In this document: positions 1-6,058 of the stretch, piece by piece
How the letters are laid out: each line of letters opens with the position of its first letter
Position numbering within the stretch: the first letter of the stretch is position 1
From: JAFKKS01 sp039808325
GTDB taxonomy: Bacteria; Pseudomonadota; Alphaproteobacteria; Rhizobiales; Xanthobacteraceae
Assembly (NCBI GenBank): GCA_039808325.1
Contig: JBDHSU010000075.1
Coordinates: 1 to 21,209, forward strand
Direction: 5' to 3'
Length of the DNA: 21,209 bases
The notes under the pieces: model-generated
Told to the model about the DNA's origin: nothing
The model's database searches: none
Seen by the model: only the letters and a program-made list of their open reading frames with translations
Translations under genes and position numbers: made by a program

Positions 1-722
1 CCCGCGCCGCCGGCGAAATGCGCGAGGTAGAGCGTTCCCGCCGTCACCGGCAGGCCGCGCGTCGTCAACATCGCCGCGTGCCGCTCTGCGAAGCGTGCGG
101 TCATCTCGCGTGCAAGGCGGGCATCTTGCCGCAGATCCAGCGTTTCCTTGACGTTCAGCGCGCGAAGATCGGGGCGATGGGCGCGGACGAGCTCGAGCCA
201 GGTGCCGTCGAGGAATTGCGCGGCGCCCGCCGCCGTCGAGCGCGGGTTCTTCGCGTTCGGGTCGCCGCCTGATTCGGCGCGAATGATGCGCTCGACGACG
301 TCGCGCACCGCGGCGTTGTCGGAGAAATAGGACACGTGCGGCGCCAGCAGATTGTAGAGGTTCAATCCCGCGCCCCAACCGATGCCGAGCGCGATTGCAA
401 GGAGGCCCGCGAACGTCGCGTCGCGCCGCCGGCGCCGGTTGCGCACCTTTTTCGCGGCGAGCGCGCGGCGCATGCGCTCGGCCGCGAGCGAATGGTCCAC
501 GCTGATGGGAGCTGTGGCGGCGGACTGCGCAAGCATGCGGGGAACGAGCGCCGCCGGCGCGGCCTCCCGCATACGCGTCGACCCCATAGCGAGGCCGGGC
601 CAGGGAAGGTCGCGTTGATCGACGGCGGCGCGCGGCGACGGTGTTCGGGGGCGCCGCGGCGGTGCGCTCGGCGCGTCGTCGAAGATCGCGGCGAGCAGTT
701 CGTCCGTCGCGGTCAGTGTCAA
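1..722 (-). CDS. Membrane-anchored lytic transglycosylase (SLT domain), partial at left edge
   Basis: This partial gene enters from the left edge on the minus strand and shows about 240 codons. The protein has a basic cytosolic N-terminal stretch of about 100 residues, ending in an Arg-rich run (residues 94-100). One membrane helix follows at about 103-126, then the start of a transglycosylase SLT-like domain. The domain shows RAESGG with the likely catalytic Glu150, then STAAGAAQF at 162-170 and an LYLAHFAGG motif before the edge. The family cleaves the MurNAc-GlcNAc bond of peptidoglycan on the periplasmic side. The start is uncertain. I chose TTG at 722 because codon use looks coding from there. 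ATG at 587 and 572, or GTG at 794 (preceded by GAGG), are alternatives. No other gene is linked to it here. Confidence 0.8.
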   Translation of the reverse strand, partial: MTLTATDELLAAIFDDAPSAPPRRPRTPSPRAAVDQRDLPWPGLAMGSTRMREAAPAALVPRMLAQSAATAPISVDHSLAAERMRRALAAKKVRNRRRRRDATFAGLLAIALGIGWGAGLNLYNLLAPHVSYFSDNAAVRDVVERIIRAESGGDPNAKNPRSTAAGAAQFLDGTWLELVRAHRPDLRALNVKETLDLRQDARLAREMTARFAERHAAMLTTRGLPVTAGTLYLAHFAGGA

Positions 723-859
723 AGCGCCGGGTTGCTGCTGATGCAAGCCGCTGCACCCTTGTCGTTCGCCCACCGCGCCACGACGGCGCGGCACGCCGCC
801 TCATATCCGCACTGGGGATCGTGCCAGTCTCTCTACTTTTAATAGAATTGACCAGAAAA

Positions 860-877
860 TTCACCTCTTACGGTGAA
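860..877. promoter_or_regulatory. Operator-like inverted repeat
   Basis: TTCACC and GGTGAA are perfect 6-bp arms around a 6-bp centre, in an AT-richer patch between divergent genes. A second small dyad, ACCATTGGT at 877-885, abuts it. The geometry suits a dimeric regulator, but no regulator is encoded nearby and the family cannot be named. Confidence 0.3.
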
Positions 878-996
878 CCATTGGTAAACCTGGAGCCTCC
901 GCGAGCCCGCGCCTCTGCGTTTTTGCGCGCCGTGGTTGGACGGATTTCGCATAGATGCCTCGGCGGCGCGGGAACACCCTTAGCGAAAAATTTGTA

Positions 997-1015
997 GGGC
1001 GCGCCGGCCGCGCCC
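997..1015. other. GC stem-loop, terminator-like if read on minus strand
   Basis: GGGCGCG (997-1003) and CGCGCCC (1009-1015) form a 7-bp stem with a 5-nt loop. On the minus strand the stem is followed within about 10 nt by a run of five T (986-990), which resembles an intrinsic terminator. On the plus strand it lies just upstream of the ribosome binding site of the 16-codon frame at 1034. Confidence 0.3.
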
Positions 1016-1033
1016 GCCGGTGGGGAGGAAGCC

Positions 1034-1084
1034 ATGAGTTCGACGACGACCGGCGCGGGCGCGCTCTCGACCGCGTGCCGGTAA
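1034..1084 (+). CDS. Possible 16-aa leader peptide
   Basis: An ATG at 1034 lies 5 nt after GGGGAGG (1022-1028), one of the strongest ribosome binding sites in the window. The frame closes with TAA after 16 codons (MSSTTTGAGALSTACR). It is rich in Ser, Thr and Ala, with no run of one amino acid that would suggest amino-acid attenuation. A stem-loop precedes it (997-1015) and the amidohydrolase operon starts about 240 bp downstream. It could be a translated leader, the remnant of a lost gene, or chance in GC-rich DNA. Confidence 0.2.
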   Translation: MSSTTTGAGALSTACR

Positions 1085-1172
1085 CGCCGTTTCATCGGCA
1101 CGTCCTCGGCTGGTCGGCGGCATCTTCCTCGACGCGGATGCTGCGGCGCAGCAGTCAGTGTCCGAAGCGAGC

Positions 1173-1200
1173 GACGGCCAGGAAGAGACGGCCAGGAAGA
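1173..1200. repeat. Tandem duplication, 2 x 14 bp
   Basis: The 14-mer GACGGCCAGGAAGA occurs twice in exact head-to-tail order (1173-1186 and 1187-1200). Each copy contains AGGA. No start codon with suitable spacing opens a meaningful frame. The likely cause is recent slippage. Confidence 0.8.
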
Positions 1201-1322
1201 AATGCAGGTCGTTCCACGCGAACTCACGCATGCGGCGCCCTTGGAAGTTTCCTTGCGGGACGTCATGGCCCACATTACGAATTGGACCCGTCCGCACGAA
1301 GAGAGACGATGGGAGAAGCATC

Positions 1323-2438
1323 ATGGTCATGGTCGAGGAGAGAGCCCGCCCGCGCACGGAAAGCGCGCTCAAGGTCATCGATTGCGATGTGCATCCCACG
1401 TTGAAGGGCGGGTTGAAGGACGTCTATCCCTACATGCCGAAGGCTTGGGTGCAGCGCTTCCTGCAGAAGAAGGCGGCGGCGCAGAGCATCGCGCTGACCA
1501 TGAAGTATCAGCACCCGAACGGCTCGGCGATCCGCGAGGACACCCGCGACGCCGAGGGGCATGTCGGCGGCAGCGATCCGAGGGTCATCGTCTCCGACCT
1601 GATCGAGCCGTACAATATGGAGGCCGTAGTCCTCAACTGCCTGCAGAGCGGCGGCACCGTCGCGGCGCTCGCCTCGACCGACGAAGGCACTGTCATCGCC
1701 TCCGCGTTCAACGACTGCTTCATCAATGAATGGCTGCCGGTCGACAAGCGCCTGCGCTATGCGATGACCGTCGGCCCGCTCGATCCGGCCGCCGGCGCCG
1801 CCGAGATTCGCCGCGTCGGCAAGCATCCGCAGATCGCGGCCGTCTCCGTGCCGCTCATCAATATGCTGATGGGCAACCGCTACTGGTGGCCGGTCTACGA
1901 GGCGGCGCAGGAGTTCGATCTTCCGATCCTGGTGCATCCCTCCGGCGCCGACAGCATCTATCAGGGCACGCCGATTTCCTCCGGTGGCATCCCGGATTCC
2001 TACATCGAGCGTTACGTCACCCTCTGCCAGATCGCCGAATCCAACGTGAACAGCCTGATCTGCAGCGGCACCCTGGAGCATTTCCCGAAGCTGCGTGTGA
2101 TGTTCGCGGAGTTCGGATTCGCCTGGTTGCTGGCGCTGCTCTGGCGCATGGATCGCACCTGGCGGCAGCTTCGCCACGAGACGCCGTGGGTGAAGAAATC
2201 GCCGATCGAGTATGCGCGCCATCAGCTCCGGTTCACGACGCAGCCGCTCGACGAGCCGGAGAATGCCGCCGATCTCGGCAAGATGATCGAGATGATCGGC
2301 GCGGATCAGCTCTGCTTCAGCACCGACTATCCGCATTGGGACAACGACATGCCCGACCAGTCGCTGCGCATGCTGAGCATGGCCGACCGTCGCAAGATCT
2401 TCTACGACAACGCCGCGAAGTTCCTGCGGTTGGGCTGA
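1323..2438 (+). CDS. Amidohydrolase-2 family (ACMSD-like) metal-dependent hydrolase/decarboxylase
   Basis: This 371-residue protein belongs to the amidohydrolase-2 superfamily (PF04909). The family's TIM-barrel enzymes decarboxylate or hydrolyse small, often aromatic or unsaturated, acids in the cytoplasm. Visible ligand-type motifs are IDCDVHP (D22, H24), LVHPSG (H205), LEHFPKL (H253) and STDYPHWD (D335), close to the usual length and order. The first motif is DxH rather than the HxH of ACMSD; DxH occurs in many uncharacterised members. ATG 1323 was chosen because GGGAGAAG lies 6-7 nt upstream. Open frame continues to 1158, but codon use there looks non-coding. It heads a six-gene plus-strand cluster, with the Rieske gene only 3 nt downstream, so the two are almost certainly co-transcribed. 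The substrate is unknown. Confidence 0.9.
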   Translation: MVMVEERARPRTESALKVIDCDVHPTLKGGLKDVYPYMPKAWVQRFLQKKAAAQSIALTMKYQHPNGSAIREDTRDAEGHVGGSDPRVIVSDLIEPYNMEAVVLNCLQSGGTVAALASTDEGTVIASAFNDCFINEWLPVDKRLRYAMTVGPLDPAAGAAEIRRVGKHPQIAAVSVPLINMLMGNRYWWPVYEAAQEFDLPILVHPSGADSIYQGTPISSGGIPDSYIERYVTLCQIAESNVNSLICSGTLEHFPKLRVMFAEFGFAWLLALLWRMDRTWRQLRHETPWVKKSPIEYARHQLRFTTQPLDEPENAADLGKMIEMIGADQLCFSTDYPHWDNDMPDQSLRMLSMADRRKIFYDNAAKFLRLG

Positions 2439-2441
2439 GCG

Positions 2442-2843
2442 ATGTCGGACGCTGAGGTGAGTGCGCCCGGGCGCGTCGGCAGGGCCGCCCGCCGGGTCGA
2501 AGTCGGAAAGCTCGAGGAATTCCCGATCGGGAAATTCCGTATCCTGAACGTCGCGAGCCGCGAGATCGGCGTGATCCGGATGGAGAACGGCGATGTGCAT
2601 GCCGTTCTCAACCGCTGCCCGCACAAGGGCGCCCCGGTGTGCAAGGGCATCGTCGGCGGCACCTGGCCGCCGTCCGAGGTCGGCAAGCTCGATTTCGAGC
2701 GTGAGGGGCGGGTGCTGACGTGCCCCTGGCACGGCTTCGAGTTCGATATCGAGACCGGATACGAGGTCTATCAGGAGCGCCCCGCCCGGTTGAAGAAGTT
2801 CAAGGCGGACGTCGAGGCCGGCGCCGTCGTCATCACGATCTGA
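2442..2843 (+). CDS. Rieske [2Fe-2S] protein
   Basis: This 133-residue protein has a complete Rieske ligand set: CPH (C59, H61) in RCPHKGAPVC and CPWHGFEFD (C94, H97). The family carries one electron at a His/Cys-ligated [2Fe-2S] cluster. It may act as a ferredoxin for a Rieske oxygenase or as a domain partner. The two ligand pairs are 32 residues apart instead of the usual 15-17. An insert of about 16 residues, with the segment GTWPPSEVGKLDFE, lies between them; I recall similar inserts in uncharacterised Rieske proteins. No oxygenase alpha subunit or reductase is encoded in the window. It starts 3 nt after the amidohydrolase stop, which suggests translational coupling and possibly a shared reaction. 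Confidence 0.9.
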   Translation: MSDAEVSAPGRVGRAARRVEVGKLEEFPIGKFRILNVASREIGVIRMENGDVHAVLNRCPHKGAPVCKGIVGGTWPPSEVGKLDFEREGRVLTCPWHGFEFDIETGYEVYQERPARLKKFKADVEAGAVVITI

Positions 2844-2876
2844 AACATTCATTGCAGAAGAAGGAGGCCGCGCGGC

Positions 2877-3683
2877 GTGGCGTTGGCTCAAATCCGCGAA
2901 AACGAGGCGACCGGTAGCGTTGCCGAGGCGTATGCCCGCTTACGCCGTACGCTCGGCGTACCGTTGGTCAATTTCATCTGGCGTCATCTTGCGACGATCG
3001 ACGGGGCGCTCGACTTTGCCTTGCCGCGCATCGCGCAGGCGAGCCCGCTGATCGACGCGACGATCCCGCGTGTGCGGCAAGAGGCGGACGCCCTGGTTGT
3101 CGAGCACCGTCTCGGCGCGGCGCTCGGCTCTCAAGTGACGTTGTCGCCGGCGGTGCGCGATGTGATCGCAGTCTACGATCGGGGCAATTGCTGGAATTTT
3201 TTGGCGATGTCGGTGCTCGCCGCGGCGCGTGCCGGGCATGAACGCAGCAGCGGCGCGCCGCCCGGAGAAGCCAGTGGAGGCGAGACTGCGCCGGCCGTTC
3301 CGCCGATGCCGCGTTACGAGGATCTGGCGCCGCAACTGCGCGCCATCGTCGATCGATTGGGCTCGGTAGGGCCGGCTGCGCGCCATGTCGGGCATCCGTC
3401 GCTGTGGATTCATCTTGGCCTGTGGCCGGACGAATTGATCGCGTTGGAAGCGCCCTGCGCGCAACTTCTCGCTTCGCCTGCCTTTGCGCGGGCCTACGCG
3501 TCGTTTCGTAGCCGTGGCCCCGCGCTTCTCGGCCTTCAGGCGCCTGAGCCCGGGTCCGAAGCGCTGCCGGGCGAGCAGCCCCTCGATCGCTCTATTCGTC
3601 TGTTCCGTACGCTCATCGCGGAAATGATCCTGGTCGGCCGCGTGCTCCTGCATACGAGCCAAACGCGCGGCGTGTCGAATTGA
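2877..3683 (+). CDS. DehI-like (haloacid dehalogenase group I family) protein
   Basis: This 268-residue protein resembles the DehI family (PF10778, 2-haloacid dehalogenases that invert or racemise). Cues are the N-terminal segment LRRTLGVPLVNFIWRHLAT (residues 22-40), YDRGNCWNFLA at 100-110, and an internal pseudo-repeat. The second half (about 150-200, with VDRLGSVGPAARHVGHPSLW) echoes the first (about 15-55). The halves are joined by a Gly/Pro/Ala-rich linker at about 118-145. The second half seems to lack the Asp expected at the catalytic site, so dehalogenase activity is doubtful. GTG 2877 is supported by a perfect AAGGAGG at 2861-2867. It is mid-operon, 33 nt after the Rieske gene. The family call rests on recalled motifs. 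Confidence 0.65.
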   Translation: MALAQIRENEATGSVAEAYARLRRTLGVPLVNFIWRHLATIDGALDFALPRIAQASPLIDATIPRVRQEADALVVEHRLGAALGSQVTLSPAVRDVIAVYDRGNCWNFLAMSVLAAARAGHERSSGAPPGEASGGETAPAVPPMPRYEDLAPQLRAIVDRLGSVGPAARHVGHPSLWIHLGLWPDELIALEAPCAQLLASPAFARAYASFRSRGPALLGLQAPEPGSEALPGEQPLDRSIRLFRTLIAEMILVGRVLLHTSQTRGVSN

Positions 3684-3737
3684 ATTGCCGGGCAATCGTC
3701 GTATTGTCGGCACATGAATGAACGGCCGCAGGGCCGT
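3684..3737 (+). promoter_or_regulatory. Two small stem-loops in the leader of the first CoA transferase gene
   Basis: ATTGCC-G-GGCAAT (3684-3696) directly follows the DehI-like stop codon. ACGGCC-GCAG-GGCCGT (3722-3737) ends 3 nt before the AGGAG at 3741. The second stem could modulate access to that ribosome binding site. Neither has a T run, so neither looks like a terminator. Confidence 0.35.
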
Positions 3738-3752
3738 CGAAGGAGAATGAAT

Positions 3753-4991
3753 ATGCTGGAGCCGGGCGCGAACGGTCAGGCGCCGCTTTCGGGCGTCAAG
3801 GTCGTCGATATCGCAACCTTCCTCGCCGCGCCGATGTGCGCCATGTTCCTGGCGGATTTCGGCGCCGACGTCATCAAGGTGGAGCGGCCCGGCACCGGCG
3901 ACGAGGTGCGCTACTGGGGCGACAACAAGAACGGCGTCGGCCTCTACAACAAGGTCATCAATCGCGGTAAGCGCACGATCACGGCGGATCTGCGCACGCC
4001 GCTCGGCGTCGAGATCCTCAAGCGGCTGATCAAGGACACGGATATTCTCGTCGAGAATTTCCGCACCGGCACGCTCGAGGGCTGGGGTATCGGCCCGGAT
4101 GTGCTGATGGCGATCAACCCCGGCCTCATCATCGTGCGTATCACCGGCTTTGGGCAGACCGGGCCGAACAGCCCACGGCCGGGCTTCGGCACGCTGGCGG
4201 AGGCGTATGCCGGTTACGCGCACATCACCGGCTATCCGGGGCAGCCGCCGCTGCTCCCGTCGTTCGGCTTCGCGGATTCCTCCAGCGGCTTGATGGCCGC
4301 TTACCTTGCCTCCATCGCGCTGCATGAGCGGCGCCGCAGCGGCAAGGGGCAGATCATCGACCTCGCGATCTACGAGACGATGCTGACGCTGCTCGGGCCG
4401 CAGGTGATCAACTACGATCAGCTCGGCCTGGTGCAGGAACGCAACGGCTCGCGCCTGCCGTTCACCGCGCCGCGCAACACCTATCAGACGAAGGACGGCC
4501 ACTGGGTCTCGATCGGCGGGAGCGCGCAGTCGATCTTCGAGCGCATCTGCAAGGCGCTCGAGGTGCCGCACCTCGTCACCGACGAACGCTTTCTCAACAA
4601 TCGCCTGCGGATCAAGAACTCCGTCGCCCTCGATGAGGAGTTGCAGAAGGCGATCCGCCATTTCGACCGCGACCCGCTGATCAAGCTGTTCATCGAGCAC
4701 GGCGCCGCGATTTCGCCGGTCAACAGCGTCGCCGACATCTTCGCGGACAAGCACATCCAATCGCGCGAGAACATCGTCCCGATCGAGGACGCAGAGCTCG
4801 GCACCGTGCGGATGCAGAATGTCGTCGGCAAGCTGTCGCGCACGCCCGGCAAGATCGAACATGCCGGGGCGCCGGTCGGGGCTTACAACCGCCAGGTGCT
4901 CGTTGAGGAGCTCGGTTTCGATCCCGCCGAGCTCGAAGCGGCCGGCATCGCCCTCGATGCGGGCGGCGCGGTGAAGACGGCGGCGGAGTAG
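3753..4991 (+). CDS. CaiB/BaiF family CoA transferase (class III), first copy
   Basis: This 412-residue class III CoA transferase moves CoA between carboxylic acids through an aspartyl-CoA intermediate in the cytoplasm. It has the N-terminal nucleotide-binding-like segment GVKVVDIATFLAAPMCA (14-30) and DFGADVIKVE (35-44). TGFGQTGP lies at 131-138. The likely nucleophile is Asp175 in GFADSSSGL, about 22 residues before GKGQ (197-200), which matches its place in formyl-CoA transferase. Length is typical. ATG 3753 has AGGAG 7 nt upstream; ATG 3747 is too close to it. The CitE-like lyase follows 12 nt downstream and a second family member closes the operon. The CoA donor and acceptor cannot be read from sequence. 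Confidence 0.93.
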   Translation: MLEPGANGQAPLSGVKVVDIATFLAAPMCAMFLADFGADVIKVERPGTGDEVRYWGDNKNGVGLYNKVINRGKRTITADLRTPLGVEILKRLIKDTDILVENFRTGTLEGWGIGPDVLMAINPGLIIVRITGFGQTGPNSPRPGFGTLAEAYAGYAHITGYPGQPPLLPSFGFADSSSGLMAAYLASIALHERRRSGKGQIIDLAIYETMLTLLGPQVINYDQLGLVQERNGSRLPFTAPRNTYQTKDGHWVSIGGSAQSIFERICKALEVPHLVTDERFLNNRLRIKNSVALDEELQKAIRHFDRDPLIKLFIEHGAAISPVNSVADIFADKHIQSRENIVPIEDAELGTVRMQNVVGKLSRTPGKIEHAGAPVGAYNRQVLVEELGFDPAELEAAGIALDAGGAVKTAAE

Positions 4992-5003
4992 GATGAACCG
5001 ATC

Positions 5004-5888
5004 GTGACACTTCTGCGGACGATGCTGTTCGCGCCCGGAAATCATCCGCGGCGCGTCGAGAAGGCGCTGACCCTTTCGGCCGACGCCGTGATCCTCGATC
5101 TGGAGGACGCCGTCGCGGTGGCGGAGAAGCCGGCGACGCGCGGGGTGGCGGTCGAGGCGTTGCGCCGCCCGCGCCGCTGCCGCGGCTATATCCGCGTCAA
5201 TGCGCTGAGTACCGAATGGGGCTACGGCGACCTCGTTGCCGTCGTGCAGCCGGGCGTTGACGGCGTCATGCTGCCGAAGGTCGAGACCGCCGATGAACTC
5301 AAGACGGCGGACTGGCTGATCGCGCAGCTCGAACGCGAGCGCGGCCTCGAGATCGGTGCGATCGACCTCCTCCCGATCGTCGAGACGGGGCTCGGCTTCA
5401 CCAACCTCGAAACGATCGCCCGCGCCGGCACGCGCGTGCGCCGCATCGCCTTCGGCGCCGGCGATTTCACGCTCGATCTCGGCATCGCATGGTCGGCCGA
5501 GGAAACCGAACTGCTGCCGTATCGCAGCGCCTTCGTCGCACTCTCGCGCGCTGCCGGCCTCGAGCCGCCGATCGACACGGTGTGGATTCATCTGCAGGAT
5601 GCTGCCGGGTTCGAGCGTTCGGTCGCGCACGTCAAGGCAATCGGCTTTCAGGGCAAGCTCTGCATCCATCCCGACCAGGTGCCGGTCGCCAACGCGGCCT
5701 TCACGCCGCCGGCGGAGGAGGTGGCGCGCGCCCGCAAGATCGTCGCCGCATTCAAGGACGCGGAAGCCAAGGGCCTCGCCTCGATCCAGGTCGACGGGCG
5801 TTTCGTCGATTACCCGATCGTGGCGCTGTCGCAACGCGTGCTCGATCAGGCCGATGCGATTGCGGCGGCGGAAGGCAAGAACAATTGA
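5004..5888 (+). CDS. HpcH/HpaI-CitE family acyl-CoA lyase (malyl/citramalyl-CoA lyase-like)
   Basis: This 294-residue protein is in the CitE-like branch of the HpcH/HpaI aldolase superfamily. Such enzymes cleave beta-hydroxyacyl-CoA esters, for example malyl-CoA or citramalyl-CoA, into acetyl-CoA (or propionyl-CoA) and an oxoacid, using Mg2+. Motifs seen are LFAPGNHPRRVEKA (8-21), ILDLEDAV (30-37), RVN with R64, LPKVET (90-95), the metal-ligand region ETGLGF with E127, FGAGDF with D154, and the typical C-terminal GKLCIHPDQVPVAN (217-230). The start is GTG 5004 with AGGA about 10 nt upstream; no in-frame ATG fits. It lies between two CaiB-type CoA transferases. CoA activation followed by C-C cleavage is therefore the natural reading, by analogy with itaconate/citramalate-type pathways. 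No enoyl-CoA hydratase is present. Confidence 0.9.
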   Translation: MTLLRTMLFAPGNHPRRVEKALTLSADAVILDLEDAVAVAEKPATRGVAVEALRRPRRCRGYIRVNALSTEWGYGDLVAVVQPGVDGVMLPKVETADELKTADWLIAQLERERGLEIGAIDLLPIVETGLGFTNLETIARAGTRVRRIAFGAGDFTLDLGIAWSAEETELLPYRSAFVALSRAAGLEPPIDTVWIHLQDAAGFERSVAHVKAIGFQGKLCIHPDQVPVANAAFTPPAEEVARARKIVAAFKDAEAKGLASIQVDGRFVDYPIVALSQRVLDQADAIAAAEGKNN

Positions 5889-5910
5889 GAGCCGGTAACG
5901 GCATCGCGGT

Positions 5911-6038
5911 GTCATCCCGGGCGAAGCACGCGGCGCGAAGACCTGGGATCCAGACTCCCGGTGTCTCATGAAGCTTGAGGGATTCTGGGTCCCGCCTCGC
6001 ACTCCGCCGGCCTGCCGGCCTCGCTTGGCCGGGATGAC
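5911..6038. repeat. Intergenic palindromic repeat element
   Basis: The gap between the lyase gene and the second CoA transferase gene is almost filled by a 128-bp imperfect palindrome. It begins GTCATCCCGG (5911-5920) and ends with the exact complement CCGGGATGAC (6029-6038). Inner arms GGGATCCAGA and TCTGGGTCCC also pair with one mismatch. The rest of the two halves is related in the same way, around a short unique centre near 5965-5980. It matches my memory of dispersed intergenic repeats of Rhizobiales. In RNA it would fold into a long hairpin inside the operon transcript. It encodes nothing convincing; open frames across it are artefacts. Confidence 0.8.
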
Positions 6039-6058
6039 AGCGGCGTAGGGAGAAAGTC

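Larger units (their letters stand above)
723..1322. other. Gene-poor intergenic region
   Basis: This 600-bp stretch separates the divergent transglycosylase gene and the amidohydrolase operon. No open frame in it looks like a conserved protein on either strand. It holds an inverted repeat at 860-877, a GC stem-loop at 997-1015, a 16-codon frame with a strong ribosome binding site at 1034-1084 and a 14-bp tandem duplication at 1173-1200. A weak promoter-like pair, TTGCGG at 1253-1258 and TACGAA at 1276-1281 with 17-bp spacing, lies before the amidohydrolase but matches consensus poorly. Confidence 0.6.

Noticed and set aside
717..722. TTGACA on the minus strand as a -35 box
   Set aside because: No -10 lies 16-18 bp downstream and the sequence sits at the start of a coding region; the match is likely chance.
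1275..2891. 538-codon minus-strand open frame
   Set aside because: It is antisense to the amidohydrolase and Rieske genes and has no family motif.
2940..6002. 1020-codon open frame on the minus strand opposite the catabolic operon
   Set aside because: It is antisense to four well-supported genes with clear family motifs and arises from GC-rich codon bias; the translation has no recognisable domain.
5911..6038. Insertion sequence or transposase remnant
   Set aside because: The element is only 128 bp, has no coding capacity and shows no visible flanking target duplication.
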